Origin: Thiotrichaceae bacterium | GTDB taxonomy: Bacteria; Pseudomonadota; Gammaproteobacteria; Thiotrichales; Thiotrichaceae | Direction of reading: 5' to 3' | DNA length: 64,000 nt | Assembly (NCBI GenBank): GCA_015490895.1 | Contig: WFWY01000087.1 | Coordinates: 16,065-80,064, forward strand | Shown here: piece after piece, positions 19,472-28,335 of the stretch | How the letters are laid out: each line of letters opens with the position of its first letter | How positions within the stretch are numbered: the stretch's first letter is position 1 | Position numbers and translations under genes: made by a program | The notes under the pieces: generated by a model | The model's database searches: none | What the model was told of the DNA's origin: nothing | Seen by the model: only the letters and a program-made list of their open reading frames with translations

Positions 19472-19495
19472 AACGGGCCTTGTGCCCGTTTTTTT
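19472..19495 (+). terminator. Orphan rho-independent terminator between fnr and pssA
   Basis: AACGGGC (19472-19478) pairs with GCCCGTT (19484-19490) around a five-base loop, and a T-run follows on the plus strand. No plus-strand gene precedes it, because fnr upstream is on the minus strand. It may therefore end a small RNA transcribed from about 19300-19450, which also contains a hairpin CTTGCG/CGCAAG. Confidence 0.75.
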
Positions 19496-19620
19496 ATGCC
19501 CGCACCAGACACCGTACCATCCTCTATCATTAACCAGTCTACTACTTGCAATGATACTTACCGGATTGCACCCCAGGGTCACTCGCAGTAGACTACCCTA
19601 ACTTATTATCGGCATAGCCT

Positions 19621-20397
19621 ATGCCGATTGCCAATCAGGATGAAACAACAAACATGGCCACTAAAATCGGGGTATACCTGCTACCCAACCTACTTACCAC
19701 TGCGGCAATATTCTGTGGCTTTTACGCCATCCTGGCTGCCATGAACAGCAAGTTTGAAATTGCCGCCATCGCGGTATTTGTTGCCATGATACTGGATGGT
19801 CTGGACGGACGTGTCGCTCGCCTGATAAATGCACAAAGTGATTTTGGTGCGGAATACGATAGCCTTTCGGATCTGGTTTCATTTGGTCTTGCGCCTGCAT
19901 TAATCGTTTATCTCTGGGCACTGGTTTACATGAAAGATGTTAATGTGGCCTGGGGCAAACTTGGCTGGATGTCGAGCTTTATCTACGTGGCCTGTGCCGC
20001 AATACGGCTGGCACGCTTTAATACCCAGCTGAGTGTCGAGGAAAAGCGCTACTTTACCGGGTTACCCAGCCCGTCTGCGGCAGCTGTTATGGTTGGTATG
20101 GTATGGGTCTTTCACGATATGGACGTCCACGGCAAAATCATTCAGATACCCGCCCTCATCATTACCCTGGGTACAGGGCTGCTCATGGTCAGCAATATCA
20201 AGTTTCGCAGCTTCAAGGATTTTGACATCAAAAACAAAGTACCTCATACCGCTGTCCTGGTCATGGTACTGGTTTTTGCACTCACCGCCATTGACCCTCC
20301 CAAAGTTCTGTTCCTGGCGTTTCTGGCCTATACACTTTCCGGACCTGCTATATGGCTGTATACCAAAGCACGTAATAGAAGGAATGCCTCGACTTGA
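19621..20397 (+). CDS. pssA: CDP-diacylglycerol-serine O-phosphatidyltransferase
   Basis: This membrane enzyme makes phosphatidylserine, the precursor of phosphatidylethanolamine. The 258-residue protein carries the CDP-alcohol phosphotransferase motif: DGLDGRVARL and then GAEYDSLSDLVSFG, with all the metal- and CDP-binding Asp residues. Several membrane helices follow. The ATG at 19621 has little Shine-Dalgarno; an ATG at 19654 is the alternative and would begin MATKIGVYLLPNLLTT. The nearby leuA matches the common gammaproteobacterial ilv-pssA-leuA order, although a phosphatase gene is inserted here. Confidence 0.95.
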   Translation: MPIANQDETTNMATKIGVYLLPNLLTTAAIFCGFYAILAAMNSKFEIAAIAVFVAMILDGLDGRVARLINAQSDFGAEYDSLSDLVSFGLAPALIVYLWALVYMKDVNVAWGKLGWMSSFIYVACAAIRLARFNTQLSVEEKRYFTGLPSPSAAAVMVGMVWVFHDMDVHGKIIQIPALIITLGTGLLMVSNIKFRSFKDFDIKNKVPHTAVLVMVLVFALTAIDPPKVLFLAFLAYTLSGPAIWLYTKARNRRNAST

Positions 20398-20462
20398 TGT
20401 GTGATTTTACGTAAACTGAGACTCCTCAGGGCTTCTTTGATAATACCCTCTTAATCGAAAAA

Positions 20463-21230
20463 ATGAACCACCACATTCTCTCCCTAAACCACAATCCCGA
20501 TGGACGTGACTTCATCGTTGGCGATATCCATGGCATGTTCAGTACGCTGGATGCCTTACTCGATAGCGTTCAATTCGATACTCAAAAAGACAGGCTGATC
20601 AGTGTGGGGGACCTTATAGACCGGGGCGCTGAGTCTGAGCGTGTACTGGAATACATAAACCAGCCCTGGTTTTATTCTATTATGGGCAACCATGAGCTCA
20701 TGTGTCTGCAAGCTGAAACAGATAAAAATACCTACAAAAACTGGATCTATCATAATGGCGGAGCCTGGTGGAATGCGCTTGATACAGACAAGCAACAAGC
20801 GATTCGAAAAGCCTTCTCCCGGTTACCATCGGTTGCAGAAATTTCAACGACAAATGGCACGATTGGCGTCGTACATGCAGACATCAGTGCACGTACCTCC
20901 TGGGATCGTTTCACCAAAAAAATCATGGATGACAAGCAGATGCGGCATTTTGCCGCCTGGTCACGAGCCCGCTACGACCGCTACAAGGCAATCGGAGACA
21001 CGGAAACGATTCAGGGCGTAAAATTTGTTGTTGTAGGTCATACGCCCGTGCCCAACTGCCTCGACATCGGTAATATTCGTTATATTGATACTGGTGCAAC
21101 CTACACCGATATCAAGGGCCTTGGCAAGCTCACCATGATGCAGGTACAGCCCAAAATAAAGATGTTCGAATATGATGCCCGCAGAGTGAAAAAAAACCGC
21201 AGGAAAAAACGCTGGACCTTTTCTACTTGA
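20463..21230 (+). CDS. PPP-family serine/threonine phosphatase (PrpA/lambda type)
   Basis: The 255-residue protein has the three metallophosphatase signatures GDIHG (residues about 20-24), GDLIDRG (48-54) and GNHE (75-78), with a later VVGHTPV supplying a metal-binding His. The length and motifs match the small bacterial/phage lambda-type protein phosphatases. It is soluble, and its substrate is unknown. It sits between pssA and leuA on the same strand, 65 bp after pssA. Confidence 0.9.
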   Translation: MNHHILSLNHNPDGRDFIVGDIHGMFSTLDALLDSVQFDTQKDRLISVGDLIDRGAESERVLEYINQPWFYSIMGNHELMCLQAETDKNTYKNWIYHNGGAWWNALDTDKQQAIRKAFSRLPSVAEISTTNGTIGVVHADISARTSWDRFTKKIMDDKQMRHFAAWSRARYDRYKAIGDTETIQGVKFVVVGHTPVPNCLDIGNIRYIDTGATYTDIKGLGKLTMMQVQPKIKMFEYDARRVKKNRRKKRWTFST

Positions 21231-21263
21231 TCCATCTGGCAGTTTTGTGTAGTGTTTCCGGCT

Positions 21264-21404
21264 ATGTCCAGCCGTAATCATACATTCCCAAAAAAGAAAA
21301 AACCGTGCGCTATCTCTCAGCCCACTGGTTATACTGGCTATCCCCTAACACGCTCCTTCTATTTGCTATCCGGCCTGCTACTCCTGCCCTATTGGGCATT
21401 TTAA
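21264..21404 (+). CDS. Possible leucine-rich leader peptide of leuA
   Basis: An ATG frame of 46 codons lies 110 bp upstream of leuA and ends in a leucine cluster, LLSGLLLL, near its stop. A second overlapping frame (GTG 21305 to TAG 21412) is also leucine-rich. Leucine-codon clusters just before leu genes are typical of attenuation leaders. A weak stem TGGCG/CGCCA follows at about 21423-21442, but no T-run was found. The assignment is tentative. Confidence 0.35.
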   Translation: MSSRNHTFPKKKKPCAISQPTGYTGYPLTRSFYLLSGLLLLPYWAF

Positions 21405-21483
21405 TCTTTTAGCAACAGCTGCCTGGCGAGGCTTCCACGCCATTCAAATAAACACTATTTAATACAAGCATGGGAATATTTGC

Positions 21484-21489
21484 GTATAA
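21484..21489 (+). promoter_or_regulatory. -10-like element before leuA
   Basis: TATAAT preceded by TTTGCG lies 26 bp before the leuA ATG. No good -35 is visible. If used, it would give a very short leader and bypass the leucine-rich frame upstream. Confidence 0.4.
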
Positions 21490-21514
21490 TTCCCGTGACT
21501 CAGGAGTAATAAAC

Positions 21515-23062
21515 ATGTCACAAGAATCCTTAATCATTTTTGATACCACATTGCGCGATGGTGAGCAAAGCCCTGGTGCGTCCATGACACTGGAAGAGAA
21601 AGTACGTATCGCCAAAATGCTGGAAAAAATGAAAGTCGATGTTATCGAAGCTGGCTTCCCGGTTGCCAGCCCCGGCGATTTCAAAGCCGTCAAAGCCGTT
21701 GCCGATACTATTAAAGACAGCACCGTCTGTGGCTTGTCCCGTGCACTGGACAAAGATATTGAAGCCGCGGGTGAAGCACTAAAAGGGGCAACAGCAGCAC
21801 GTATTCATACTTTTATTGCAACCTCTCCCATCCATATGCGTGAAAAGTTAAATATGCAACCGGAGCAGGTACTGGATCATGCAGTCAGGGCCATTAAGAA
21901 GGCTCGTCAGTATGTGGATGATGTCGAGTTCTCAGCCGAAGATGCGGGTCGCTCCGAGCCCGAGTTTCTCTATCGCATTGTTGAGGCTGCCATTGACGCG
22001 GGAGCCCGCACCATCAACATCCCCGACACCGTTGGTTATACCATCCCGCATCAGTTCGGAGAGTTAATGAAAAACTTGCTTGAGAAGGTACCCAATGCTG
22101 ACAAAGCCATCTTTTCCGTACATTGTCACAACGACCTTGGCCTCGCAGTTGGCAACTCCCTGGCTGCCTTCTTAAATGGCGCACGTCAGATTGAGTGCAC
22201 CATTAATGGCCTGGGAGAACGTGCAGGCAATGCTTCACTGGAAGAAATCGTCATGGCTGTACGTACACGACAGGATGTCTTCCCCTGTGATACCCGCATT
22301 GATGCCACCCATATCGTGCCCACATCCCGTCTGGTCTCTCGTATCACGGGTTTCCCGGTACAACCCAACAAAGCTGTCGTGGGTAAAAATGCCTTTGCTC
22401 ATGAATCCGGTATTCACCAGGACGGCGTAATAAAATCTCGTGAAACCTACGAAATCATGCGGGCTCAGGATGTTGGCTGGTCTGATAATAAAATGGTATT
22501 GGGTAAACATTCTGGTAGAAATGCGTTTAAGACCCGCCTGAAAGAGCTGGGCTTCGTCTTTGATACGGACGACCAGTTAAACCAGGCCTTCCAGCGTTTC
22601 AAGAATCTCGCCGATCGCAAGCATGAAATTTTTGATGAAGATCTGTTGCTGATTGTCTCACAAACTCATGAAAATCCCGAAGAGAACACCTATGAGCTGA
22701 TTTATTCAGAAGTCTGCTCAGAAACTGGCGAGACACCGAATGCCAGAGTCACTCTAAAAATAGAAGGCCAGGAAGTGACCGGAAGCGCCAGCGGTAGCGG
22801 CCCGGTGGATGCCGTCTACCAGGCCATCGAATTACTGGTTAATTCACAGACAGAATTAAAGTTGTATTCTGTCAACAATATTACCCGTGGTACAGACTCA
22901 CAAGGTGAAGTCACTGTCCAGTTACAAAAAAACGGAGAAATGGTGTATGGTCATGGAGCGCACACCGATATTGTGATCGCTTCGGCACGCGCTTATATCG
23001 ACGCGCTCAACAAGCTTTCATCCATGATCAAGCGCTCTCATCCACAATATGACGGCATCTAA
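21515..23062 (+). CDS. leuA: 2-isopropylmalate synthase
   Basis: LeuA condenses acetyl-CoA with 2-oxoisovalerate, the first committed step to leucine. The start at 21515 ([18 protein letters not shown]) follows CAGGAG and matches the family; an upstream in-frame ATG at 21470 adds a non-homologous stretch. The 515-residue product has the DRE-TIM signature [12 protein letters not shown], the metal-binding [12 protein letters not shown], and a C-terminal LeuA-dimer regulatory domain with [11 protein letters not shown]. Leucine feedback inhibition is expected from the presence of that domain. Confidence 0.97.
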   Translation: MSQESLIIFDTTLRDGEQSPGASMTLEEKVRIAKMLEKMKVDVIEAGFPVASPGDFKAVKAVADTIKDSTVCGLSRALDKDIEAAGEALKGATAARIHTFIATSPIHMREKLNMQPEQVLDHAVRAIKKARQYVDDVEFSAEDAGRSEPEFLYRIVEAAIDAGARTINIPDTVGYTIPHQFGELMKNLLEKVPNADKAIFSVHCHNDLGLAVGNSLAAFLNGARQIECTINGLGERAGNASLEEIVMAVRTRQDVFPCDTRIDATHIVPTSRLVSRITGFPVQPNKAVVGKNAFAHESGIHQDGVIKSRETYEIMRAQDVGWSDNKMVLGKHSGRNAFKTRLKELGFVFDTDDQLNQAFQRFKNLADRKHEIFDEDLLLIVSQTHENPEENTYELIYSEVCSETGETPNARVTLKIEGQEVTGSASGSGPVDAVYQAIELLVNSQTELKLYSVNNITRGTDSQGEVTVQLQKNGEMVYGHGAHTDIVIASARAYIDALNKLSSMIKRSHPQYDGI

Positions 23063-23091
23063 CCAAACCCTGAGCAGACACAAACAGGCTT

Positions 23092-23886
23092 ATGACGACA
23101 CATCAGCAACATCGTTATTTGCAGGCACTGGGGATTCCCGTCTGGGTACAACGCAGTCAGACGGGAATTCGTCACGAGCAACTATCCCCTGCCAGCCAGA
23201 AAACGCCATCCGTGCCTCCCGGACGTGCTACGATCCTGACGGAGAAACCGGCTCTGAAAGAGCGTATCAATGCTCCGGCAATCCCTGTACAGAAAACACC
23301 TGTTCCTGATCTTCATCCGATTACTACGCTTGATGCCCTGGCTCAGCAGGCTCATGACTGTCGACACTGCCGGCTATCGGCATCCCGCCATCAGGTAGTT
23401 TTTGCAACAGGCAAGGCAAGTGCCCACTATATGGTCATCGGAGATGCACCTTCATCCGATGAAGACCGCCAGGGACATGCCCTGGCAGGGTCATCAGGCA
23501 CCCTGTTAAGGCATATGTTAGCAGCTATCCAGCTCCCTCCTGATGCCGTTTATCTTACTCATACCATCAAGTGTCGCCCACCGAATGACCGCGCTCCAGC
23601 TGCTGATGAACAACGCTGTTGCCAACCTTACCTCGAACACCAGATAAAACTCCTCAAACCCAAAGCTATCCTGATACTCGGACGCACTGCCGCCCAGCAC
23701 CTGCTACAACAGCAAGCCCCCTTGTCCACATTACGCAACGACACACACACCTTAACGGAAACGCAGATTCCTGCAGTCGTCACCTATCATCCCAGAAACC
23801 TGCTCAGGCAACCCACAGATAAGCGCAAAGCATGGGAAGATCTGAAACAGTTTCGTACGCTCTGTCATTATGAATGCACCCAATAA
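23092..23886 (+). CDS. Uracil-DNA glycosylase, family 4-like, divergent motifs
   Basis: The 264-residue protein has a disordered Pro/Thr-rich N-terminus (about 30-75), then a UDG fold. C90, C93, C161 and C176/C177 match the four-cysteine pattern of 4Fe-4S family-4 enzymes. The catalytic motif reads GDAPSSDEDRQG (118-129), where family 4 usually has G-E-A-P-G, and the second motif is TYHPRNLLR instead of the common HP-S/A pattern. DNA repair activity is likely but the altered motifs leave specificity open. It is 29 bp after leuA and overlaps rimI by 17 bp. Confidence 0.8.
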   Translation: MTTHQQHRYLQALGIPVWVQRSQTGIRHEQLSPASQKTPSVPPGRATILTEKPALKERINAPAIPVQKTPVPDLHPITTLDALAQQAHDCRHCRLSASRHQVVFATGKASAHYMVIGDAPSSDEDRQGHALAGSSGTLLRHMLAAIQLPPDAVYLTHTIKCRPPNDRAPAADEQRCCQPYLEHQIKLLKPKAILILGRTAAQHLLQQQAPLSTLRNDTHTLTETQIPAVVTYHPRNLLRQPTDKRKAWEDLKQFRTLCHYECTQ

Positions 23887-24346
23887 TCAGAGAAAAGACC
23901 GATTCCAGCTTTCTTTTATGATCCCTGCAGATGTACCCGAGGTCATCCAAATAGAGACCGCTGTACAATCCCACCCCTGGAGTCCTGGTATTTTTCAGGA
24001 CTGCATACGTGTCGGCTATACCTGCTGGGTTTGCCGGGAAAATAATACTACTATCGTAGGCTATCTGATTCAGTCCATCGCTGCAGAAGAGATGCATATT
24101 CTTAATGTCTGTATCCACCCGGACTGGCAACGTATGAATCTGGGGACATTACTGGTACAACAGGCAGAAGAAGCCGGAAAGAAAAAGAACGCCAATATCA
24201 GCTACCTGGAAGTCAGACCCGGTAACACCCCCGCTATCCGGCTTTACCAAAAACTAGGTTACAAAAAGATAGGCATTCGTAAGAACTATTACCCTACAGA
24301 TAGCGGCAGGGAAGATGCCATTGTTATGAGTAAGACATTCACATAA
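23870..24346 (+). CDS. rimI: Ribosomal protein S18 alanine N-acetyltransferase RimI
   Basis: RimI acetylates the N-terminal alanine of ribosomal protein S18. The 158-residue GNAT protein shows the family pattern: HPWSPGIFQDCI near the N-terminus, the acetyl-CoA loop VCIHPDWQRMNLGTLLVQ (Q/R-x-x-G-L/T), and LEVRPGNTPAIRLYQKLGY with the late Tyr. Its start overlaps the UDG gene by 17 bp, so it is probably the last gene of this transcript. Confidence 0.93.
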   Translation: MNAPNNQRKDRFQLSFMIPADVPEVIQIETAVQSHPWSPGIFQDCIRVGYTCWVCRENNTTIVGYLIQSIAAEEMHILNVCIHPDWQRMNLGTLLVQQAEEAGKKKNANISYLEVRPGNTPAIRLYQKLGYKKIGIRKNYYPTDSGREDAIVMSKTFT

Positions 24347-24452
24347 GACTCCCGTATTCACAACGCTCATACCGTACTGCCTGACGCATCACTGCCTCCT
24401 GAAAAAACACGGATTGCCTGTCATCTGAAGCAGTGGTGCGTTTGCTTGAGCA

Positions 24453-25349
24453 TTAACTTGCCTTGCAATACGTTCTGGCAAATTCAAGCAGCTCTTCCAT
24501 TGCCGGCGCACGAAATTTATTCCGTTGGCGTACAAACGAGAAATTACGTTGAATCCTGGGGGTGACAGGTATGGCAACCAAAGTACCCAGCTCAATTTCT
24601 TTATTGACACTCACACTGGATAGTATTGACACGCCCATCCCTGCTTCAACAGCACCTTTAATAGCTTCCGGGCTACCAAGCTCCAGCGTGTTTGAAACAG
24701 ACTGCCTATCCAGACCCGCTGCCTTCAGCTTTTCAGAAATTACTTCACGCGTGCCTGAACCAGCCTCCCGACATATAAAGGGATACTTCATAACATCTGC
24801 CAGAGAAACTTTTTTGCGTCGAGCCAGCGGATGATTCGGTGAAACAACCGCAACCAGCTGATCTTTGCGACATACTTCAACCTGTAAATGCTTGTTGTTA
24901 ACAGGCCCCTCAACAACGCCCAGATCAATCGTATTATTCTCGACCATGGAAACAATGCCTTCCGTATTTCCAACTTGCAAGCGCATTTTAACTTCCGGAT
25001 TCTGCTGTTTAAAGTCTCCTAGCAACGCCGGTAGCATATACTCAGCAACAGTTGTACTTGCACCAATCACCAACGAGCCGCTAATATCACCGGTTATTTC
25101 ACGGATGGCATTTTCCATTTCAGCATATTGCTCAAAGATATTTTCAGCATACTCGAAGGCTCTCTCTCCCGCATCAGTCAACGAAACGCGATTATGTGCC
25201 CGATCAAACAACCGGGTATCAAATTGCTCTTCTAACTGACGTATCTGGAACGTCACTGCGGGTTGAGTCATATGCAATTGATCGGCAGCCTTGGTAAAAC
25301 TCAGCAGTTTCGCTACCGTATGAAAGACCTGAAGTCTTCTATCTGACAT
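24453..25349 (-). CDS. LysR-family transcriptional regulator (CysL/YeiE-like)
   Basis: Residues 1-60 form the LysR winged helix-turn-helix (LLSFTKAADQLHMTQPAVTFQIRQLEE). The rest is a periplasmic-binding-protein-like effector domain with ISGSLVIGASTTVAEYMLP and SPEAIKGAVEAGMGVSILS, features shared with CysL/YeiE-type regulators. The ligand is unknown. It is convergent with rimI, and the cco accessory operon ends about 300 bp upstream of it, so no clear divergent target is visible. Confidence 0.88.
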   Translation of the reverse strand: MSDRRLQVFHTVAKLLSFTKAADQLHMTQPAVTFQIRQLEEQFDTRLFDRAHNRVSLTDAGERAFEYAENIFEQYAEMENAIREITGDISGSLVIGASTTVAEYMLPALLGDFKQQNPEVKMRLQVGNTEGIVSMVENNTIDLGVVEGPVNNKHLQVEVCRKDQLVAVVSPNHPLARRKKVSLADVMKYPFICREAGSGTREVISEKLKAAGLDRQSVSNTLELGSPEAIKGAVEAGMGVSILSSVSVNKEIELGTLVAIPVTPRIQRNFSFVRQRNKFRAPAMEELLEFARTYCKAS

Positions 25350-25647
25350 TTTTTCACCTAATCCTTTTTGTCCTGATTCTTAACATCCATGTAAGTCATC
25401 GAATTCGACAAACTGACAACATTCTTATTGCATTTATTGCAGCTACTGGTACAGTCAATCACTACAGCAAACCATAAAAAATTATAATGGGCATACCATT
25501 CGACACCTATGACAATTATAGGTATCAAAACTGATTATACTAATATTTTCGTTGCATTTTAACGTAAGCTGTTGCGTTCCGTTGACAAGTGGTAGTGACA
25601 AATTTATTAATACCCATTAAAGAAAACTATTCCCAATAGACATTCTC

Positions 25648-25854
25648 TCATGTTTCGCGCCCCTGGGTAACTTCCGAATGCTGCTGTGGTGCCGCATTAT
25701 GTGGGATCCTTGGGTCATCATCATCCATCAAAATACGATGTGCAGGGCTATCCAGGTCATCATACTGCCCTGACTTGATGCTGATGATAAACGCAATCAC
25801 CACCCCAAACATGACCGCTATACCAACAATAATCTGTAAATACAATGCATTCAT
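25648..25854 (-). CDS. ccoS: cbb3 oxidase assembly protein CcoS
   Basis: This 68-residue single-pass membrane protein starts MNALYLQIIVGIAVMFG, has one transmembrane helix, and continues with SGQYDDLDSPAHRIL, the CcoS signature. CcoS is needed to insert cofactors into cbb3 oxidase. It is the last gene of the ccoGHIS run, 18 bp after ccoI. Confidence 0.95.
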   Translation of the reverse strand: MNALYLQIIVGIAVMFGVVIAFIISIKSGQYDDLDSPAHRILMDDDDPRIPHNAAPQQHSEVTQGRET

Positions 25855-25872
25855 AGGTTGTTATTTCAATGG

Positions 25873-28329
25873 TTATTTCTTTAGACGCAGTGAATTAAAC
25901 ACCACTACCAGTGAACTCGCCGACATACCAATCGCAGCCATCCAGGGTGCAACAAACCCCGCTGCGGCCAAAGGTACAGCAACCAGATTATAGCCTATTG
26001 CCCAGGAAAAATTTTGTTTTATCACTCGTTGCATATTTCTGGCAATGCTCACAGCTTGTGGTAAATGTTGCAGGTTCTCGGAGAGCAATATCATATCGGC
26101 GCTCGCCTGCGCCAGTTGCGACCCTTGCCCCATGGCAACCGACACCTGCGCTTTTGCCAGCACAGGGGCATCATTCACACCATCCCCCACCATGGCAATC
26201 GTTTGCGACTGTTGTTGCCACTCGGTCAGTTTGGCAAGTTTCTCTTCCGGTAGTAGCTCACCATAGCCACTATCAATACCCAGCTCTGTTACGACAGCAG
26301 AAACAACTGCCTGTCGGTCACCACTGAGTACGCTGGTAATAATGTTTTGCTGTTTCAATGCCTGTATCGCCATAAAGGCTTCCGGACGGAGCCGATCCTG
26401 CAATTCAAAATGGGCAATCAAACCTTTTCGGCTGACCAGGTACACGCAGGTTCCTCCAGACTCATCTAACGGTACTGACAGCTCCTCCCTTCTCACCCAT
26501 TCACTCACATAGCCAGCATTGCCAATACGGTAAGATTCTCCCTGATAATCTGCCTGCACACCTTTTCCTGAAATGACGTGCACAGCAGATAACGGCACCT
26601 GCTGTGCCGACAAAGCCATAATTGCTTTGGCTACGGGGTGCTCTGAAACTCTTTCTAGTGAAGCAGCCAGTGATAATGCCAGTGATTCATCCAGCACCCC
26701 CGACAAAGAGTATTGTTGTACGGTTAAGCGCCCATCCGTTAAAGTGCCGGTTTTGTCGAATACCACATGATCCACACTGGCCAGGGTTTCCAACGCATGT
26801 CCGCGTGTCGTTAACACCCCTTTTGCGGTAAGCTCACCCATTGCCGCCGTGGTAGCAACCGGTGTGGCCAGAGATAGCGCACAGGGGCAAGTAACCACCA
26901 GTACTGACAAGGTAATCCAGAAGGCCGTCTGCGGGCTCTCTTGCCACGCCCAGTAGGCAAAAACAGCTACGGCAACCAGCAACAGGATCGCCACAAAGTG
27001 ACTGGCTATTTTGTCTGCAAAACGGGCTATATCCGGTTTTTGTGCCTGCGCCTGATCCAGCAATCGCACAATTGCCGACAATACCGTATCCTCTCCCTGC
27101 TGCCTGACCTCCATCACCAGAGGGCTTTCTACATTGACCGTCCCCCCTATCAAGCAATCACCCATTGACTTTGCCAGTGGCAGGCTTTCACCGGTCAGCA
27201 GGGATTCATTCACACTGCTCATTCCCTCCAGCACATTCCCATCAGCAGGAATAATCTCTCCCGGTTTAATCAGTACTCTGTCTTTTACAGACAGCTCATT
27301 GGCAGGGATGACTTCCTGCTGGTCGCCCTTCAGGCGTGTTGCCATATCCGGCAGTAGTCGTACCAGTGCTTCGGCGACCTGCCCCGCTTTATGCCGTGCC
27401 TGCATCTCCAGAAAACGCCCTACCAGCAAAAAAAAGGTGAACATATTAACGGAATCAAAATAGACTTCACCTGTACCCATGATCGTTGCCCAGACACTAG
27501 CCAGATAGGCAACCAGGATAGCAATGGAAACAGGGATGTCCATGCCCAGGCGTTTGCGTTTCAAATCTCGCCAGGCAGAAATAAAAAACACACTGGAAGC
27601 AAAGATAACAACCGGCGTGGTCAGTAACAGGCTGACCCAACGGAGAAACTTCTCGGTATTGGCATCCATTCCGGTGATATCACCCAGATAGAGTGAAAGT
27701 GCCAGCATCATGACCTGCATCATGCCAACACCGGCAATCGCTATGCGGCGCAAACTTTTGGATTTTTCTTCTTTTTGTAATGCCTCCAGACGCCCGGAAT
27801 CGAAAGGGTGTGCGTGATAGCCTATATCCGCTATCGCTGATAATACTTCACTCAGATGAATCTGTGCATTATCCCAGCGCAGTATTGCCCGGTGGGTCGT
27901 ATAGTTTATTCTGAAATCGAGTACGCCTTGCAGCTGTGTGACATGCCGCTCATTAAGCCAGACACAGGCAGCACAGACAATCCCCTCCAGAATTAACGAA
28001 GCTTCTCGGTAATCGCCCGCTGCTGTCTTATTATCAGTCTGGGCTGCCACCTGGCGTACAAAGCTTTTTTGTAACTGCTCATTGTCATATACCCGCAATT
28101 CTTCCGGGATCAGAGCCTGGGGCTTACCCGTATTTTGTGTACGGTAGGTATAAAAATCGGTGAGTCCATTTTCGACAATAGCGGTTGCCACCGCTTCACA
28201 CCCGGCACAACACATATCGCGCGGTTCACCCGCAATGACAACCTGGCGCTGCACACCATCCGGCACCAACAGGCCACAGTGAAAACAAAGCGGTGATAAA
28301 TCCGGCTGCTCGGACACAGGTGCCGACAC
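25873..28329 (-). CDS. ccoI: Copper-transporting P1B-type ATPase CcoI
   Basis: CcoI exports copper across the inner membrane to supply the CuB centre of cbb3 oxidase. The 818-residue protein has an N-terminal Cys cluster (CFHCG), an MCCAGC metal-binding motif, an HMA-like region with CAACVW, eight membrane helices, the ion-channel motif CPCALSL, the phosphorylated Asp in DKTGTLTDG and the hinge GDGVNDAP. The HMA plus extra Cys-rich N-terminus is typical of CcoI/FixI rather than CopA. It lies 6 bp after ccoH. Confidence 0.96.
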   Translation of the reverse strand: MSAPVSEQPDLSPLCFHCGLLVPDGVQRQVVIAGEPRDMCCAGCEAVATAIVENGLTDFYTYRTQNTGKPQALIPEELRVYDNEQLQKSFVRQVAAQTDNKTAAGDYREASLILEGIVCAACVWLNERHVTQLQGVLDFRINYTTHRAILRWDNAQIHLSEVLSAIADIGYHAHPFDSGRLEALQKEEKSKSLRRIAIAGVGMMQVMMLALSLYLGDITGMDANTEKFLRWVSLLLTTPVVIFASSVFFISAWRDLKRKRLGMDIPVSIAILVAYLASVWATIMGTGEVYFDSVNMFTFFLLVGRFLEMQARHKAGQVAEALVRLLPDMATRLKGDQQEVIPANELSVKDRVLIKPGEIIPADGNVLEGMSSVNESLLTGESLPLAKSMGDCLIGGTVNVESPLVMEVRQQGEDTVLSAIVRLLDQAQAQKPDIARFADKIASHFVAILLLVAVAVFAYWAWQESPQTAFWITLSVLVVTCPCALSLATPVATTAAMGELTAKGVLTTRGHALETLASVDHVVFDKTGTLTDGRLTVQQYSLSGVLDESLALSLAASLERVSEHPVAKAIMALSAQQVPLSAVHVISGKGVQADYQGESYRIGNAGYVSEWVRREELSVPLDESGGTCVYLVSRKGLIAHFELQDRLRPEAFMAIQALKQQNIITSVLSGDRQAVVSAVVTELGIDSGYGELLPEEKLAKLTEWQQQSQTIAMVGDGVNDAPVLAKAQVSVAMGQGSQLAQASADMILLSENLQHLPQAVSIARNMQRVIKQNFSWAIGYNLVAVPLAAAGFVAPWMAAIGMSASSLVVVFNSLRLKK

Positions 28330-28335
28330 CCGTTG

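Noticed and set aside
25350..25647. Small RNA or gene between the LysR gene and ccoS
   Set aside because: The spacer is AT-rich and shows no coding frame with a ribosome site and no terminator; it is left as promoter region.
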